Shown: in pieces, positions 35,347-44,059 of the stretch
Position numbering within the stretch: the stretch's first letter is position 1
How the letters are laid out: every line of letters begins with the position of its first letter
Assembly: GCA_964501185.1 (NCBI GenBank)
Contig: CAZCRT010000005.1
Location: forward strand, 44,277 to 108,276
Origin: BS150m-G50 sp964501185 [NCBI: uncultured Bacteroidia bacterium]
GTDB taxonomy: Bacteria; CAIWAD01; BS150m-G50
Reading direction: 5' to 3'
DNA: 64,000 nucleotides
The notes under the pieces: generated by a model
What the model saw: only the letters and a program-made list of their open reading frames with translations
Told to the model about the DNA's origin: nothing
Databases searched by the model: none
Translations under genes and position numbers: made by a program

Positions 35347-36722
35347 TGGCCACCAGTATTAATGGTATTCTGGATTCTGCCAAGCGAGCGCTGATCGCAC
35401 AGCAATATGCAATCCAGGTAACCGGTCACAATATTGCCAATGTTAACACCAAAGGTTATTCCCGTCAGCGGGTAAACCTGGCCTCGACACTGCCGGTCGA
35501 TTCAATGCCGGGGCAGTTGGGCACAGGAGTCAAACCGGAAGAGGTTCAGCGTTTTCGCGATCTCTTCATCGATTTTCAGTTGCGGCGTGAATCACAATCG
35601 CTGGGACGTTTTGAAGCTGAGAATGAAGCGTTGCAGATGGTCGAGAGCATTCTGAACGAACCAAATGATTTTGCACTCAGCGGAGTAATGAACGATTTCT
35701 GGAACTCATGGGAAGACCTCTCAAATGATCCTGCCAGCCAGGCAGCCCGTACAGTTGTACAACAGGCTGCTGTAAGTGTGGCACAGACCTTTCATCAGTT
35801 GCACCGGGATCTGGAAGCACAACAGTATAATCTGAGTAACGAGATTGCCGCCGACCTGAGTGATCTTAATGCTGCCGCCGCCAATGTGGCTGAGCTTAAC
35901 AGTCGCATCGTTCGGGCTGAGAGCAAGGGGCAGCATGCTAACGACCTGCGGGATGTGCGTGATGCAGCTCTGGATGAAATCGCTTCGCTCATAAACACCT
36001 CCTGGCAGGAGCAGGAGAACGGCTCAGTGACGGTCTATGTCGGTGGTATGCCACTGGTCGAATACGATACGGTAAATGAAATCAGCCAGGACCGGGACAG
36101 TACAACCGGTCGTACTGTCCTCTTCTTCACCGGAAGTGGAGTCGAAGCGCCTGTTGAGCAGGGCAGTCTGGCCGGCCATATTGAAGTACGGGATGTCAAG
36201 ATGCCTGAATATATTCAGCAACTTGATGAGACTGCGGTAGCACTGGCTGAAGCGGTTAATGAACTGCATCAGACCGGTGTTGATCTTAACGGGGATAATG
36301 GCGGACTATTTTTTGCGGATGGGTGTGAGGGAGCAGCCACTCTGCAACTTGACTTCAGCCTGGCAGATGATGTGAATCTGATAGCTGTATCACTTGACGG
36401 TAATACTGGTGACGGCTCCCTGGGACTGGATATGGCGGCTCTGCGTACTGCAGAAAACCTGTCGCTTGATGGAAAGTCTATCTCCAATCACTATAACTCT
36501 CTGATCAGCAGGATCGGAGCGGACAGTGCCAGCAGTGCCCGTCAGGTAGAGCAGCAGGAGACTTTCGTTACTACCCTCGAAAACTATCGCCAGTCAGTCA
36601 GTGGCGTTTCGATTGATGAAGAGATGTCCAACATGATTCTCTATGAGCAGGCTTATCAGGCGGCTGCCAAGTTGATCAGAGTGGCCGATGAGATGCTCTG
36701 GACAGTGATAAACCTCAAGTAG
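35346..36722 (+). CDS. flgK: flagellar hook-associated protein 1, FlgK
   Basis: First hook-filament junction protein, 458 residues. N-terminal motif AKRALIAQQYAIQVTGHNIANVNTKGYSRQR is the rod/hook/FlgK signature (quoted here as positions 11-41, with GHNIANVNTKGYSRQR its core); the long middle part carries the NDFWNSWEDLSNDPA segment, and the C-terminus ends in the SNMILYEQAYQAAAKLI helix. Start ATG overlaps the flgN stop by one base. Shorter than the 540-residue Salmonella protein, reflecting a smaller variable domain. Confidence 0.93.
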   Translation: MATSINGILDSAKRALIAQQYAIQVTGHNIANVNTKGYSRQRVNLASTLPVDSMPGQLGTGVKPEEVQRFRDLFIDFQLRRESQSLGRFEAENEALQMVESILNEPNDFALSGVMNDFWNSWEDLSNDPASQAARTVVQQAAVSVAQTFHQLHRDLEAQQYNLSNEIAADLSDLNAAAANVAELNSRIVRAESKGQHANDLRDVRDAALDEIASLINTSWQEQENGSVTVYVGGMPLVEYDTVNEISQDRDSTTGRTVLFFTGSGVEAPVEQGSLAGHIEVRDVKMPEYIQQLDETAVALAEAVNELHQTGVDLNGDNGGLFFADGCEGAATLQLDFSLADDVNLIAVSLDGNTGDGSLGLDMAALRTAENLSLDGKSISNHYNSLISRIGADSASSARQVEQQETFVTTLENYRQSVSGVSIDEEMSNMILYEQAYQAAAKLIRVADEMLWTVINLK

Positions 36723-36732
36723 GAGTGATGAG

Positions 36733-37653
36733 ATGAGTGTACGGGTGACCAACTTCACAAAAATGAACAACATCCTGCTGACATTGACACGGCGGATGCG
36801 GAATATGACCGATTATCAGGAACAGCTGGCAACCAATCGACGTGTAATAAACCCCTCTGACGATCCCACCGGAACCCACCGCATACTTACACTCAATGGT
36901 GAGATCGCCCTGAACGAACAACATCATCGCAATCTCGACAACACGCAGGGAGTTTTGAATTTCACAGAGAGCATTATCGTATCTATTGAAGAGGTGATAA
37001 CCGAAGCCCGTAGCGACGCTATTCTGGCTGACTCGGATACAATCACTGATGAAGAACGGTTAATCATTTCAGCACGCGTCGATCTGCTTCTGGAAGACCT
37101 TCTTAACCACGGTAACTCGCAATATGCCGGTTCCTACATCTTCAGCGGTACAAATTCACAGAACCCTACCTTTGTTGCTACCCGTAATGATGCTGGTGAA
37201 ATTATCGATGTGGCACTGAATCCGGAGGGTGCCAGTGGAGATGTTATCCGGGAAATCGGTTATGACCACAGGATCGTTGTCAATGTGGAAGGTGAAGAGT
37301 TACTGATGACCGGCCAGGACAGTAATCTGTTTGATGGATTGATCAGATTTCGTGATGCATTGCGCAGTGGTGACCTGGACGAGATCGGCAATACCATTGA
37401 CCGGTTGGATGCTGCCCATGACCAGGTGTTGACCCAGAGGACTTTTCTGGGTGCAATGGGGCAACGGGTAATGCAGGCTCAGGAGCTGGTACAGGAAATG
37501 GCGATTGATTATACCGATGACTTGAGCCGGGTCGAAGATATTGATTATGCTGAGGCTATTCTGCAATATACAATTGAGGAAAATGCGTATAAGGCGGCTC
37601 TGGGAGCGGCTTCCCGGGTACTGCAACCGACGTTGCTCGATTTCCTCGGTTAA
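36733..37653 (+). CDS. flgL: flagellar hook-associated protein 3, FlgL
   Basis: Second hook-filament junction protein, 306 residues. The N-terminus has the RVINPSDDPTGTHRIL motif shared with flagellin-type proteins, a central QYAGSYIFSGTNSQNPTF segment characteristic of FlgL, and a C-terminal helix with DYAEAILQYTIEENAYKAAL. It is the last gene of the operon; convergent with the MMPL gene, 87 bases apart, with no clear terminator hairpin in the gap. Flagellin, csrA and fliW, which often follow, are not in the window. Confidence 0.92.
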   Translation: MSVRVTNFTKMNNILLTLTRRMRNMTDYQEQLATNRRVINPSDDPTGTHRILTLNGEIALNEQHHRNLDNTQGVLNFTESIIVSIEEVITEARSDAILADSDTITDEERLIISARVDLLLEDLLNHGNSQYAGSYIFSGTNSQNPTFVATRNDAGEIIDVALNPEGASGDVIREIGYDHRIVVNVEGEELLMTGQDSNLFDGLIRFRDALRSGDLDEIGNTIDRLDAAHDQVLTQRTFLGAMGQRVMQAQELVQEMAIDYTDDLSRVEDIDYAEAILQYTIEENAYKAALGAASRVLQPTLLDFLG

Positions 37654-37740
37654 CCTGTTGCTGGCCTGTCATGAGTCGCATTTATCACACTGAAGCCTGT
37701 CGATATACTTCGATCTACCTCTGCTCTGGTATAACTTCCA

Positions 37741-40419
37741 TTACTTCTTCTTTATCAGACTGAACAGTGGCGGCAGCAGGAGCACTGTGGTCAGGAAACA
37801 GGCACCCACACCGATAATCAGCATCAAACTCAAGCTGACCAGGCCGCGATAGCTTGCGCCAAGCATTGCCCCGAATCCCAGCATGGTTGTCAGAGTCGTC
37901 AGCAGTATTGCCTTGCCGGTGCTGAGCAGCACCCTGCGTGCCTGCCGATATCCTTCCCGTCGATAGCGATGAATCATGTGTACACCGTCATCGATACCGA
38001 TTCCGACAATCATCGGCAGCGCGGTAACATTGACAAATGTCAACATCAGGCCAAACGAGTGCAACAGACCCACCATCCAGAGACCCCCGGCCAGCAGTGG
38101 AATCATAGCCATCAGCGCCAGCTTGAGACTGCGGAAATCAGCCCAGAGCACAAGTAGCACTACCAGAATTGTCAACAGGGTAGTCAGTACACCATCACGC
38201 GCAATATAATCAATAAGTGCCTGGAAGAGTGGCGGAGTACCTGTGATATGAGGGTTGACCTGCTCCAGCTGTCCGGCAAAAGCTGTCAGAAAAGTAAAAT
38301 CCCAGGCACTCTGCCGAGGATATACCGTGACCAGGAATTCTTTGTTATCCTTGCTGCGATAGCGGTCCTGGATCTGCCGGGGCAAGCTGGCAAGGGTAAT
38401 TGTATCAGCTGCAGTCAGCTCCAGCAACCTGGTGCGCAACCGCGGTGAGAATCCATCCTGAAAGTGATTTAATCCCGGCAGCACTGTTTCTCTGTTGTCC
38501 GCAAGATAGTTCGCCAGCTGGAGAATTGGCTGCAGTGAGTCAGTATGGTCCGGATCACCGGTGAGTGTGATACACTTAAGATCCAATCGATCGCGGCCGC
38601 CTGTAAATGCCATCTGTCCCAGTTCATAGATATTGGCGTCCAGTCGTTCCAACTCGGCGACAAGTTCAGGCAGCATTTCCGGTTGCAGTTCAGTTGGCGG
38701 GGGTGCAGTCAATAACCTGGTTCGCAGCTCGGCAAGCAGCGGGAAGCGCTCCCGTTGATCTGACATGGTCGGGAGGAATTCCGTGATACTGGAAACCAGA
38801 CCAACTGTGGATAGCTCTTTGGCGGCCGCCGTGATACGTCGCACCTCATCCAGATTATCCGTTGAAATCATGGCAAAATCGGGACTCATGGCAAAATGCT
38901 TTTCCAGCGTGTCCTGCAGCGTAACCGATGGTATTCCCTGCGGCTCCATATTAAGGTAGTTGTAATCAAACCTGACCTGAGACGCCTGCCAGGTCAGCAG
39001 GGCGGTCAAAAGGACTCCACCGCTCAACAGCAGGCGCGGGTGCTTAACCGAAAAATCACCCCAGAGTCCCAGCAGTGGGGCCTGCAGTGGTGGACGCTCT
39101 GCACTGGTACGACCGCGACGCCGACGGGATTTATCGCGCACCGCCAGCAGGGATGGCAGGAAGAAGAAGGTTGAAGCGGCCGTTGCCAGAATACCTACCC
39201 CGAGAACCAATCCCAGCTCAGCGATACCACGCGATTCGGAAATCATCAGGGTCATGAAAGCAGCTGCAGAAGTTATCGCACCCGTCAGTACTCCGGAACC
39301 TACCAGCTGAAGCGATGTTCCCAGCGCTTCCTGTAAAGGATGATGCTGCCGGTGGTCTAGAAAACCGGAGATAATGTGTATGGAAAAATCGATTCCCAGA
39401 CCGAGCAGAATAACACCGAACATGGAGGTAATCAGGTTCAGCGTCTGTAGAAACAGGGCGATGAAACCGCTGGCCATCAACAGTGCCAGCACAAGGTTCA
39501 GCAGCGCCAGCAGTGGTGCCGTTAGCCTGCGGAAGGCAAGAATCAGCATACCCAGAATAAACGCCAGTGCCAGGATGGAGGCTCGACTCAGATCCGTTTC
39601 GGAGAAAACCATCTCATCATGAGCCAGCGGAATGGTACCGGTTAAACCGGCTGTTACTGACGGGAACTCCACCATACCGTTGTCAATAATGGTTTGCAGC
39701 GTATCAGTGGCTGCCACCACCACACTGATATCAGTAATGGCAAATGTCGGTTCGATAATAATCAGGAGAACTTCACCGTCAGGTGAGCGGATATAGCTGT
39801 CGCCCATTGTCAGCCTGTCGGTACACTCCTGCAGCAGAGCACTGTCCGGTTCACCACCATGTGCCACAGAATCAATGCCGGCCACCAGAAAATCGAGTGC
39901 GTCCAGGTAACGCAGGGCATTCTCCTCCTTCTCCCGGCTGGAGAGAGATTCTTCGTCACCTGTGTAGACCTCCTCGAAATTATCGTTTATCTGGCGTAGC
40001 AGTGGTAACAGGGCCAGATCGTCAAAAAGATCAGCAGTACGCTGCAGGTCTCTGGTCTTGCTTAACAGTAATCCATGACGCTGCATGAACTCGAAATCGA
40101 TACGGTATTCCACCCGCTCAACATATTCAGTTACTGCCTCGATACGTGGCACAACTGTATCTGCAAATGCCTTACAGTCGGTTTCCGGTCCCTGGAGAAC
40201 CAGGATGCTGTTGGAAGCGTTACTGTAGTTTTCCAGGATGCGATTGAACTCCTGTACACGGGGGTCTTCCAGCGGCAGCAGGTCCGACCAGCGAGGGCTC
40301 ATTTCCAGACGGGAAGCCGACAGCAATGCTCCGGCAAGCAGTAACAGGCCCACGGCCAGTATTCGCCAGGGATGGCGCGCACTCAGTTCACCCCAGCTTT
40401 TCAATAATCGGTCACGCAT
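37741..40419 (-). CDS. RND/MMPL-family exporter
   Basis: An 892-residue inner-membrane transporter of the RND superfamily (MMPL/hydrophobe exporter branch). Two halves each have one leading transmembrane helix, a large periplasmic domain, and a five-helix bundle. The central motif in the first bundle is GLGIDFSIHIISGF and in the second GIGIDDGVHMIHRYR, the paired acidic/His motifs that carry the proton relay in this group. It is the last gene of the tetR-lolA-like-barrel operon, 47 bases after the barrel gene. By analogy, relatives export lipids such as hopanoids; substrate here is not shown by the sequence. Confidence 0.88.
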   Translation of the reverse strand: MRDRLLKSWGELSARHPWRILAVGLLLLAGALLSASRLEMSPRWSDLLPLEDPRVQEFNRILENYSNASNSILVLQGPETDCKAFADTVVPRIEAVTEYVERVEYRIDFEFMQRHGLLLSKTRDLQRTADLFDDLALLPLLRQINDNFEEVYTGDEESLSSREKEENALRYLDALDFLVAGIDSVAHGGEPDSALLQECTDRLTMGDSYIRSPDGEVLLIIIEPTFAITDISVVVAATDTLQTIIDNGMVEFPSVTAGLTGTIPLAHDEMVFSETDLSRASILALAFILGMLILAFRRLTAPLLALLNLVLALLMASGFIALFLQTLNLITSMFGVILLGLGIDFSIHIISGFLDHRQHHPLQEALGTSLQLVGSGVLTGAITSAAAFMTLMISESRGIAELGLVLGVGILATAASTFFFLPSLLAVRDKSRRRRGRTSAERPPLQAPLLGLWGDFSVKHPRLLLSGGVLLTALLTWQASQVRFDYNYLNMEPQGIPSVTLQDTLEKHFAMSPDFAMISTDNLDEVRRITAAAKELSTVGLVSSITEFLPTMSDQRERFPLLAELRTRLLTAPPPTELQPEMLPELVAELERLDANIYELGQMAFTGGRDRLDLKCITLTGDPDHTDSLQPILQLANYLADNRETVLPGLNHFQDGFSPRLRTRLLELTAADTITLASLPRQIQDRYRSKDNKEFLVTVYPRQSAWDFTFLTAFAGQLEQVNPHITGTPPLFQALIDYIARDGVLTTLLTILVVLLVLWADFRSLKLALMAMIPLLAGGLWMVGLLHSFGLMLTFVNVTALPMIVGIGIDDGVHMIHRYRREGYRQARRVLLSTGKAILLTTLTTMLGFGAMLGASYRGLVSLSLMLIIGVGACFLTTVLLLPPLFSLIKKK

Positions 40420-40466
40420 TTACAACCTGCCTTTTCTTATAGATGGTGGCTCTATAGCCTGCTGCT

Positions 40467-41678
40467 TTAGAAATAGCGCCGAAAACGTAACAGGAACCCC
40501 ACTCCCATTTCTTCGCTGAATTGATCCCGGTTTTCTCCGGCATAGATATTCCCCATCAGGGTAATTTCGGTTTCAGCTTCCGGTGTGTAGTACAGTGTCG
40601 GGACCAGCGCCGCACCACCGTCGGAAAGGCAATAGAGCCCGGTCAGCCCGATGGAGACCAGATCGGTGGTGGGATAGTTGGCATAAACATATAGCTGACT
40701 GCTGGCAAGTGACCTGGTCTCACCGCCGTACATACGCATCCAATCAGTCAGAGTGTAGCTATCGCTGTCCTCCCGGCCATCTCCGTTCCAGAAGTACTCA
40801 CCCAGCAGGTACAGTCCATTGCGGAAAGTGTAGTCACTCCCCAGCACCAGTTCAGAAAAGTCCTCAAAACCCTGATCTCCAGCGAGATCACTGAAGGCAT
40901 ATTCACACCAGATGCCCAGGCTGAGCAGTTCCCCCACCATGCTGCCACCGTACATAAGACGATCTTCCTTGAACGGAACGGGCAATCCGCTGCTGTAGTC
41001 GGTGTAGAACCAGGGGCTATGGGCGGTTACCAGGCTTACTTCGAAGCGGTTTATGTTCCGTTGCCATTGTATCACAGCAGTGGCATCCTCCATCTCTGCA
41101 GCCGGTGAAGCCACCAGAGTGAACGAACCCAGGCCATCAGTTGCAACATCCAGCCGCGCTGCCTGATGTCCAGGCTGTTCATAGGTTACATCCAGCAGAT
41201 CAGGCCGGTTGAAAAGGTCAGTCGGATTCCATGCATACCCTGCACCGAAGGCTAACTGCTGTTTACCAATTGTCAGATCCAGAAACCGATAACGCATTTT
41301 CAGCCAGCAGTTATCGAGATACCAGTCGTTGGCATAGGTTTCTTCATAAAGCCGGTAAGTATCCGCTGGCATGAATGCTGTCAGATCCGCCGGCAGGTAG
41401 TCGAGTGGATTCAGGGTGGTTTGACCACCATAAAGATAGAAGTTGAGGTTTGAACCAGATGTGAATCCTTCCATCGAAGTTGAAAACAGATCTACCCGCA
41501 GCTTGGTAGCAGTCAACAGTTCTGTCTCATCACCGGATTGGAGCAGGTTATCAAATTCCCCGTAGCCGAAGATTTCAACTGGTCCGCCCTGCACAGTAAG
41601 GGGAGCGGTGCTCAGGAGCAGGGATAGAAACCAGTGTATGCAGCAGGTTGTGATTTTCTCATGAGATGATTGTGACAC
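40467..41678 (-). CDS. outer-membrane beta-barrel protein of the TetR-controlled export module
   Basis: A 403-residue protein starting at a GTG codon with GGAG 5 bases upstream. Signal peptide (about residues 14-31, HWFLSLLLSTAPLTVQGG). The rest alternates polar and aromatic residues in strand-length blocks with many Tyr/Trp and ends in RRYF, the terminal aromatic expected of outer-membrane barrels. I do not recognise a named family, though it resembles barrels that accompany MMPL exporters. Its position between the LolA-like and MMPL genes suggests it is the outer-membrane stage of the same system. Confidence 0.65.
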   Translation of the reverse strand: MSQSSHEKITTCCIHWFLSLLLSTAPLTVQGGPVEIFGYGEFDNLLQSGDETELLTATKLRVDLFSTSMEGFTSGSNLNFYLYGGQTTLNPLDYLPADLTAFMPADTYRLYEETYANDWYLDNCWLKMRYRFLDLTIGKQQLAFGAGYAWNPTDLFNRPDLLDVTYEQPGHQAARLDVATDGLGSFTLVASPAAEMEDATAVIQWQRNINRFEVSLVTAHSPWFYTDYSSGLPVPFKEDRLMYGGSMVGELLSLGIWCEYAFSDLAGDQGFEDFSELVLGSDYTFRNGLYLLGEYFWNGDGREDSDSYTLTDWMRMYGGETRSLASSQLYVYANYPTTDLVSIGLTGLYCLSDGGAALVPTLYYTPEAETEITLMGNIYAGENRDQFSEEMGVGFLLRFRRYF

Positions 41679-41686
41679 AATAACTC

Positions 41687-42454
41687 CTATGGATTCTGCA
41701 GGTTTCTGGTGGTGAAGAAATCCTCCGGGATATCCAGGTTGTATCGAATTGAGTCGGTTTCCATGATGGTAACCGTATTGTCCAGCAGGTTGTGCATCTC
41801 CATACGCCCGGCAGTAGGTACGCCATCAACCATGGATATATCGCTCTGGAAAAGCCTCTTGACAGGTAGCTCAGAACTGTCTTCAGTGAAGTAGTCTATC
41901 AGCAGCGGCATAAAATCAGTCACCCGCGCCCAGATCAGAAGACGGCTGTACGCTGAACGGCTGTCCGGTCTGCGAGTCAGTTCAAGATAATAGCATTCGG
42001 TGTCACACTTCTTGTCCAGACCAATCAGTTCGGGTGAGAAGTCCTCGATAAATGTATCACCACTTCCCATGTCTTCATAAGTGAAGTCACTGCCCTCCAT
42101 TTTCTGATAGCGGGCGTGAGTGGCCAGTTTACGTACCCGGCCGGTGCGTGGGAAGTAAACCCAGATCTCATCAGCATGATTAAGCATCAGTGTGCTCTGG
42201 CCCCGTACTCGTGAGGGAGCAGTGTAACGCATCACTGTTTTCTCTCCGCCATTTACCGACCAGGAGTTCATTGTAAACTGCCGTTCCTGACCCGAACTGG
42301 TCTGTATAACCATCCGCCCCTCACTGTAGAGAGTCGGCTGGTTGAGCAGGGCGTTGATACCCTGCATGATTTGATCGGCGGTCAATTCCTCAGCCTGCAA
42401 CGGTATCAGGGGCAAGAGCGAGATCATGAATAGAGCTGTCAATTTACCCGGCAT
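41687..42454 (-). CDS. LolA-like outer-membrane lipoprotein-sorting family protein
   Basis: A 255-residue periplasmic protein with a signal peptide (residues 1-21, cleavage LQA/EE). The body matches the LolA-like family annotated as outer-membrane lipoprotein-sorting protein: TADQIMQGINALLNQP, then GQERQFTMNSWSVNGGEKTVMRYTAP-type strands (about 50-75), DEIWVYFPRTGRVRKL and EGSDFTYEDMGSG. LolA-like folds bind lipid in a half-barrel; here the partner is likely the MMPL exporter, not lolCD, which is 20 kb away. It overlaps the tetR stop by 11 bases. Confidence 0.82.
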   Translation of the reverse strand: MPGKLTALFMISLLPLIPLQAEELTADQIMQGINALLNQPTLYSEGRMVIQTSSGQERQFTMNSWSVNGGEKTVMRYTAPSRVRGQSTLMLNHADEIWVYFPRTGRVRKLATHARYQKMEGSDFTYEDMGSGDTFIEDFSPELIGLDKKCDTECYYLELTRRPDSRSAYSRLLIWARVTDFMPLLIDYFTEDSSELPVKRLFQSDISMVDGVPTAGRMEMHNLLDNTVTIMETDSIRYNLDIPEDFFTTRNLQNP

Positions 42455-43055
42455 TGTTCTCTTCTCCCCGTTTCAGGTCCGGCAGGTTGTAGCGTGATAC
42501 AATGAAATCCCGCATTATTTTCAGCGGGTAGTTTTCTACATCAATCATATACTGCATGAGTAATCCCTCCACAGCTCCGGCAAAAAACAGTGCTTCCTGT
42601 TCAGGATTCTCATAATCCAGTTCACGAAACAGACTGGTCAGCAGGTTGCGCATCTCACTGAAGTGTGACCGAAACTGCTCAATTGTTTCCTCAAAAACTC
42701 CTGGTTGCAGGATAAGGCTGTAGTAAAGACGCCAGAAACGAATGGAGTCCTCTGCTAATCGCATGAATTCATCCAGAATGAACGCCAGAACTTCACGGCT
42801 GTCACTTTGCTCCAATAGTTCTCCCGGATCAGAAAAACTACTGAAACCATCCTCAATAATAGCTGTAAGCAATTCCTTTTTCCCGGGATAGTAGTGGTAT
42901 ATCAAACCTTTTGAAACACCTGCGTTGCGAGCCAACTCGTCCATGGTTGTATCGTGATAGCCACGACTGGCGAATAGTTCCAGAGCCTTATTCAGGATCA
43001 AGCGACGACTCTGCTCACGAATGGCTGCCTGTTGTTCTGGCGTACGGGGAGACAT
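42444..43055 (-). CDS. TetR-family transcriptional regulator
   Basis: A 203-residue repressor. The N-terminal helix-turn-helix is clear: LILNKALELFASRGYHDTTM, then DELARNAGVSKGLIYHYYPG and KKELLTAII (about residues 18-67). The C-terminal ligand domain is variable. The start at 43055 has AAGGA 8 bases upstream; the frame is open to 43166 but that part overlaps the promoter and operator. It is the first gene of the operon and a perfect 18-base palindrome lies 20 bases upstream, so autorepression of the whole module is likely. Ligand unknown. Confidence 0.9.
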   Translation of the reverse strand: MSPRTPEQQAAIREQSRRLILNKALELFASRGYHDTTMDELARNAGVSKGLIYHYYPGKKELLTAIIEDGFSSFSDPGELLEQSDSREVLAFILDEFMRLAEDSIRFWRLYYSLILQPGVFEETIEQFRSHFSEMRNLLTSLFRELDYENPEQEALFFAGAVEGLLMQYMIDVENYPLKIMRDFIVSRYNLPDLKRGEENNAG

Positions 43056-43074
43056 ACAGATTGTCCTTTTATTG

Positions 43075-43118
43075 ACTGACTGTACAGTCAGTGTAAGTAT
43101 TGTATGCGCCTTTGTCAA
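43075..43118 (-). promoter_or_regulatory. promoter and palindromic operator of the tetR-MMPL operon
   Basis: ACTGACTGTACAGTCAGT (43075-43092) is a perfect 18-base palindrome. On the minus strand TTGACA (43118-43113), 17 bases, and TACACT (43095-43090) form a sigma70-type promoter whose -10 overlaps the palindrome edge. This geometry fits direct steric repression by the adjacent TetR protein. Confidence 0.8.
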
Positions 43119-43251
43119 CTCCTGATTTGAGATACAGCATGAAAGTGCTTTTCTTTTCTGTAGCACACAGAGGAAATATTTCGGTAATTATAGAGATTCC
43201 TGAATAGACCATTCATTTGACTGGATACAAATATCACCACGGAGGTCAACC

Positions 43252-43461
43252 ATGTTTTCCGGACCCTGGGAATGGATAATAATTGTACTCGTAATCCTGT
43301 TGTTGTTCGGTGGTAAGAAAATACCTGAAATGGCTCGTGGTCTGGGACAGGCTATCAATGAGTTCAAACGTGGTGCCAGTGAAATCAAGAAGGAAGTTGA
43401 AGCACCACCTGTCTCCAAGACTGAGACCGATTCCACTGAAAAGCCCGAAGACAAGAAGTAA
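43252..43461 (+). CDS. tatA: twin-arginine translocase subunit TatA
   Basis: A 69-residue pore component of the Tat system. One transmembrane helix (residues 6-20, WEWIIIVLVILLLFGGKKIPEMA pattern), the FGGKKIPEMARGLG hinge and amphipathic helix, and a charged tail rich in Lys, Glu and Pro. GGAGG precedes the ATG. TatA and TatE-like proteins cannot be told apart here; tatC is not in the window. It stands 13 bases before tsaC, so the two are probably cotranscribed. Confidence 0.92.
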   Translation: MFSGPWEWIIIVLVILLLFGGKKIPEMARGLGQAINEFKRGASEIKKEVEAPPVSKTETDSTEKPEDKK

Positions 43462-43474
43462 AGGGTAGTGGCGG

Positions 43475-44059
43475 TTGTTGACATCTCTGGTCAGACCTAT
43501 CGTTCAACTGCTGCAGGGTGGTGGTGTAGTGGTATTACCTACCGATACACTCTTTGGTCTGGCCGGATGCCTGCGGCCAGAAGTATTGCAGAGGATTTAT
43601 AATCTGAAGGGACGTGATACAAAGAAACCACTGGCGCTACTGGTAAACGGAATCAACCAGATTGAACAACTGGTTAAACCGACAGAAGCACAGTTGGACT
43701 ATGCTCGACGTCTGTTGCCTGGCCCTGTGACCTGCATATTTCCCGGTAACGATCAGATGTCACAATTACATTCCGCCTACAAAGCTGGGGTGGCTTTGCG
43801 CTGGTTACCCGATTCCCCTGTTTCTCCTCTGCTGGACGCGCTGGCTGAGCCTCTTTTCCTTACCTCTGCCAATCTTGCTGGTGCTCCCGACCCGTCATGT
43901 CTATCAGAAATCACACCTGTAATCAGGAAGGGTGTTGATTGTGTCTGTTTTCCGGAAACTGTAGTCAGAGGGGAACCATCAGCTCTGGTTGATCTTAGAG
44001 TTACACCCCCGTCTGTCTCACGTTCCGAGCTAACACTGGAGCAGTTGCTGCATGATTGA
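43475..44059 (+). CDS. tsaC: L-threonylcarbamoyladenylate synthase (YrdC/Sua5 family)
   Basis: Makes threonylcarbamoyl-AMP for the t6A modification of tRNA. The 194-residue single-domain protein has the YrdC core: VVVLPTDTLFGLAG, then RIYNLKGRDTKKPLALLV, the RLLPGPVTCIFPG segment and LFLTSANLAGAPD. No C-terminal Sua5 domain, so it is the TsaC type. The frame has no ATG; TTG at 43475 or 43478 is the only reasonable start, because an in-frame TAG lies at 43466. Overlaps the ABC exporter gene by 8 bases. Confidence 0.9.
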   Translation: MLTSLVRPIVQLLQGGGVVVLPTDTLFGLAGCLRPEVLQRIYNLKGRDTKKPLALLVNGINQIEQLVKPTEAQLDYARRLLPGPVTCIFPGNDQMSQLHSAYKAGVALRWLPDSPVSPLLDALAEPLFLTSANLAGAPDPSCLSEITPVIRKGVDCVCFPETVVRGEPSALVDLRVTPPSVSRSELTLEQLLHD

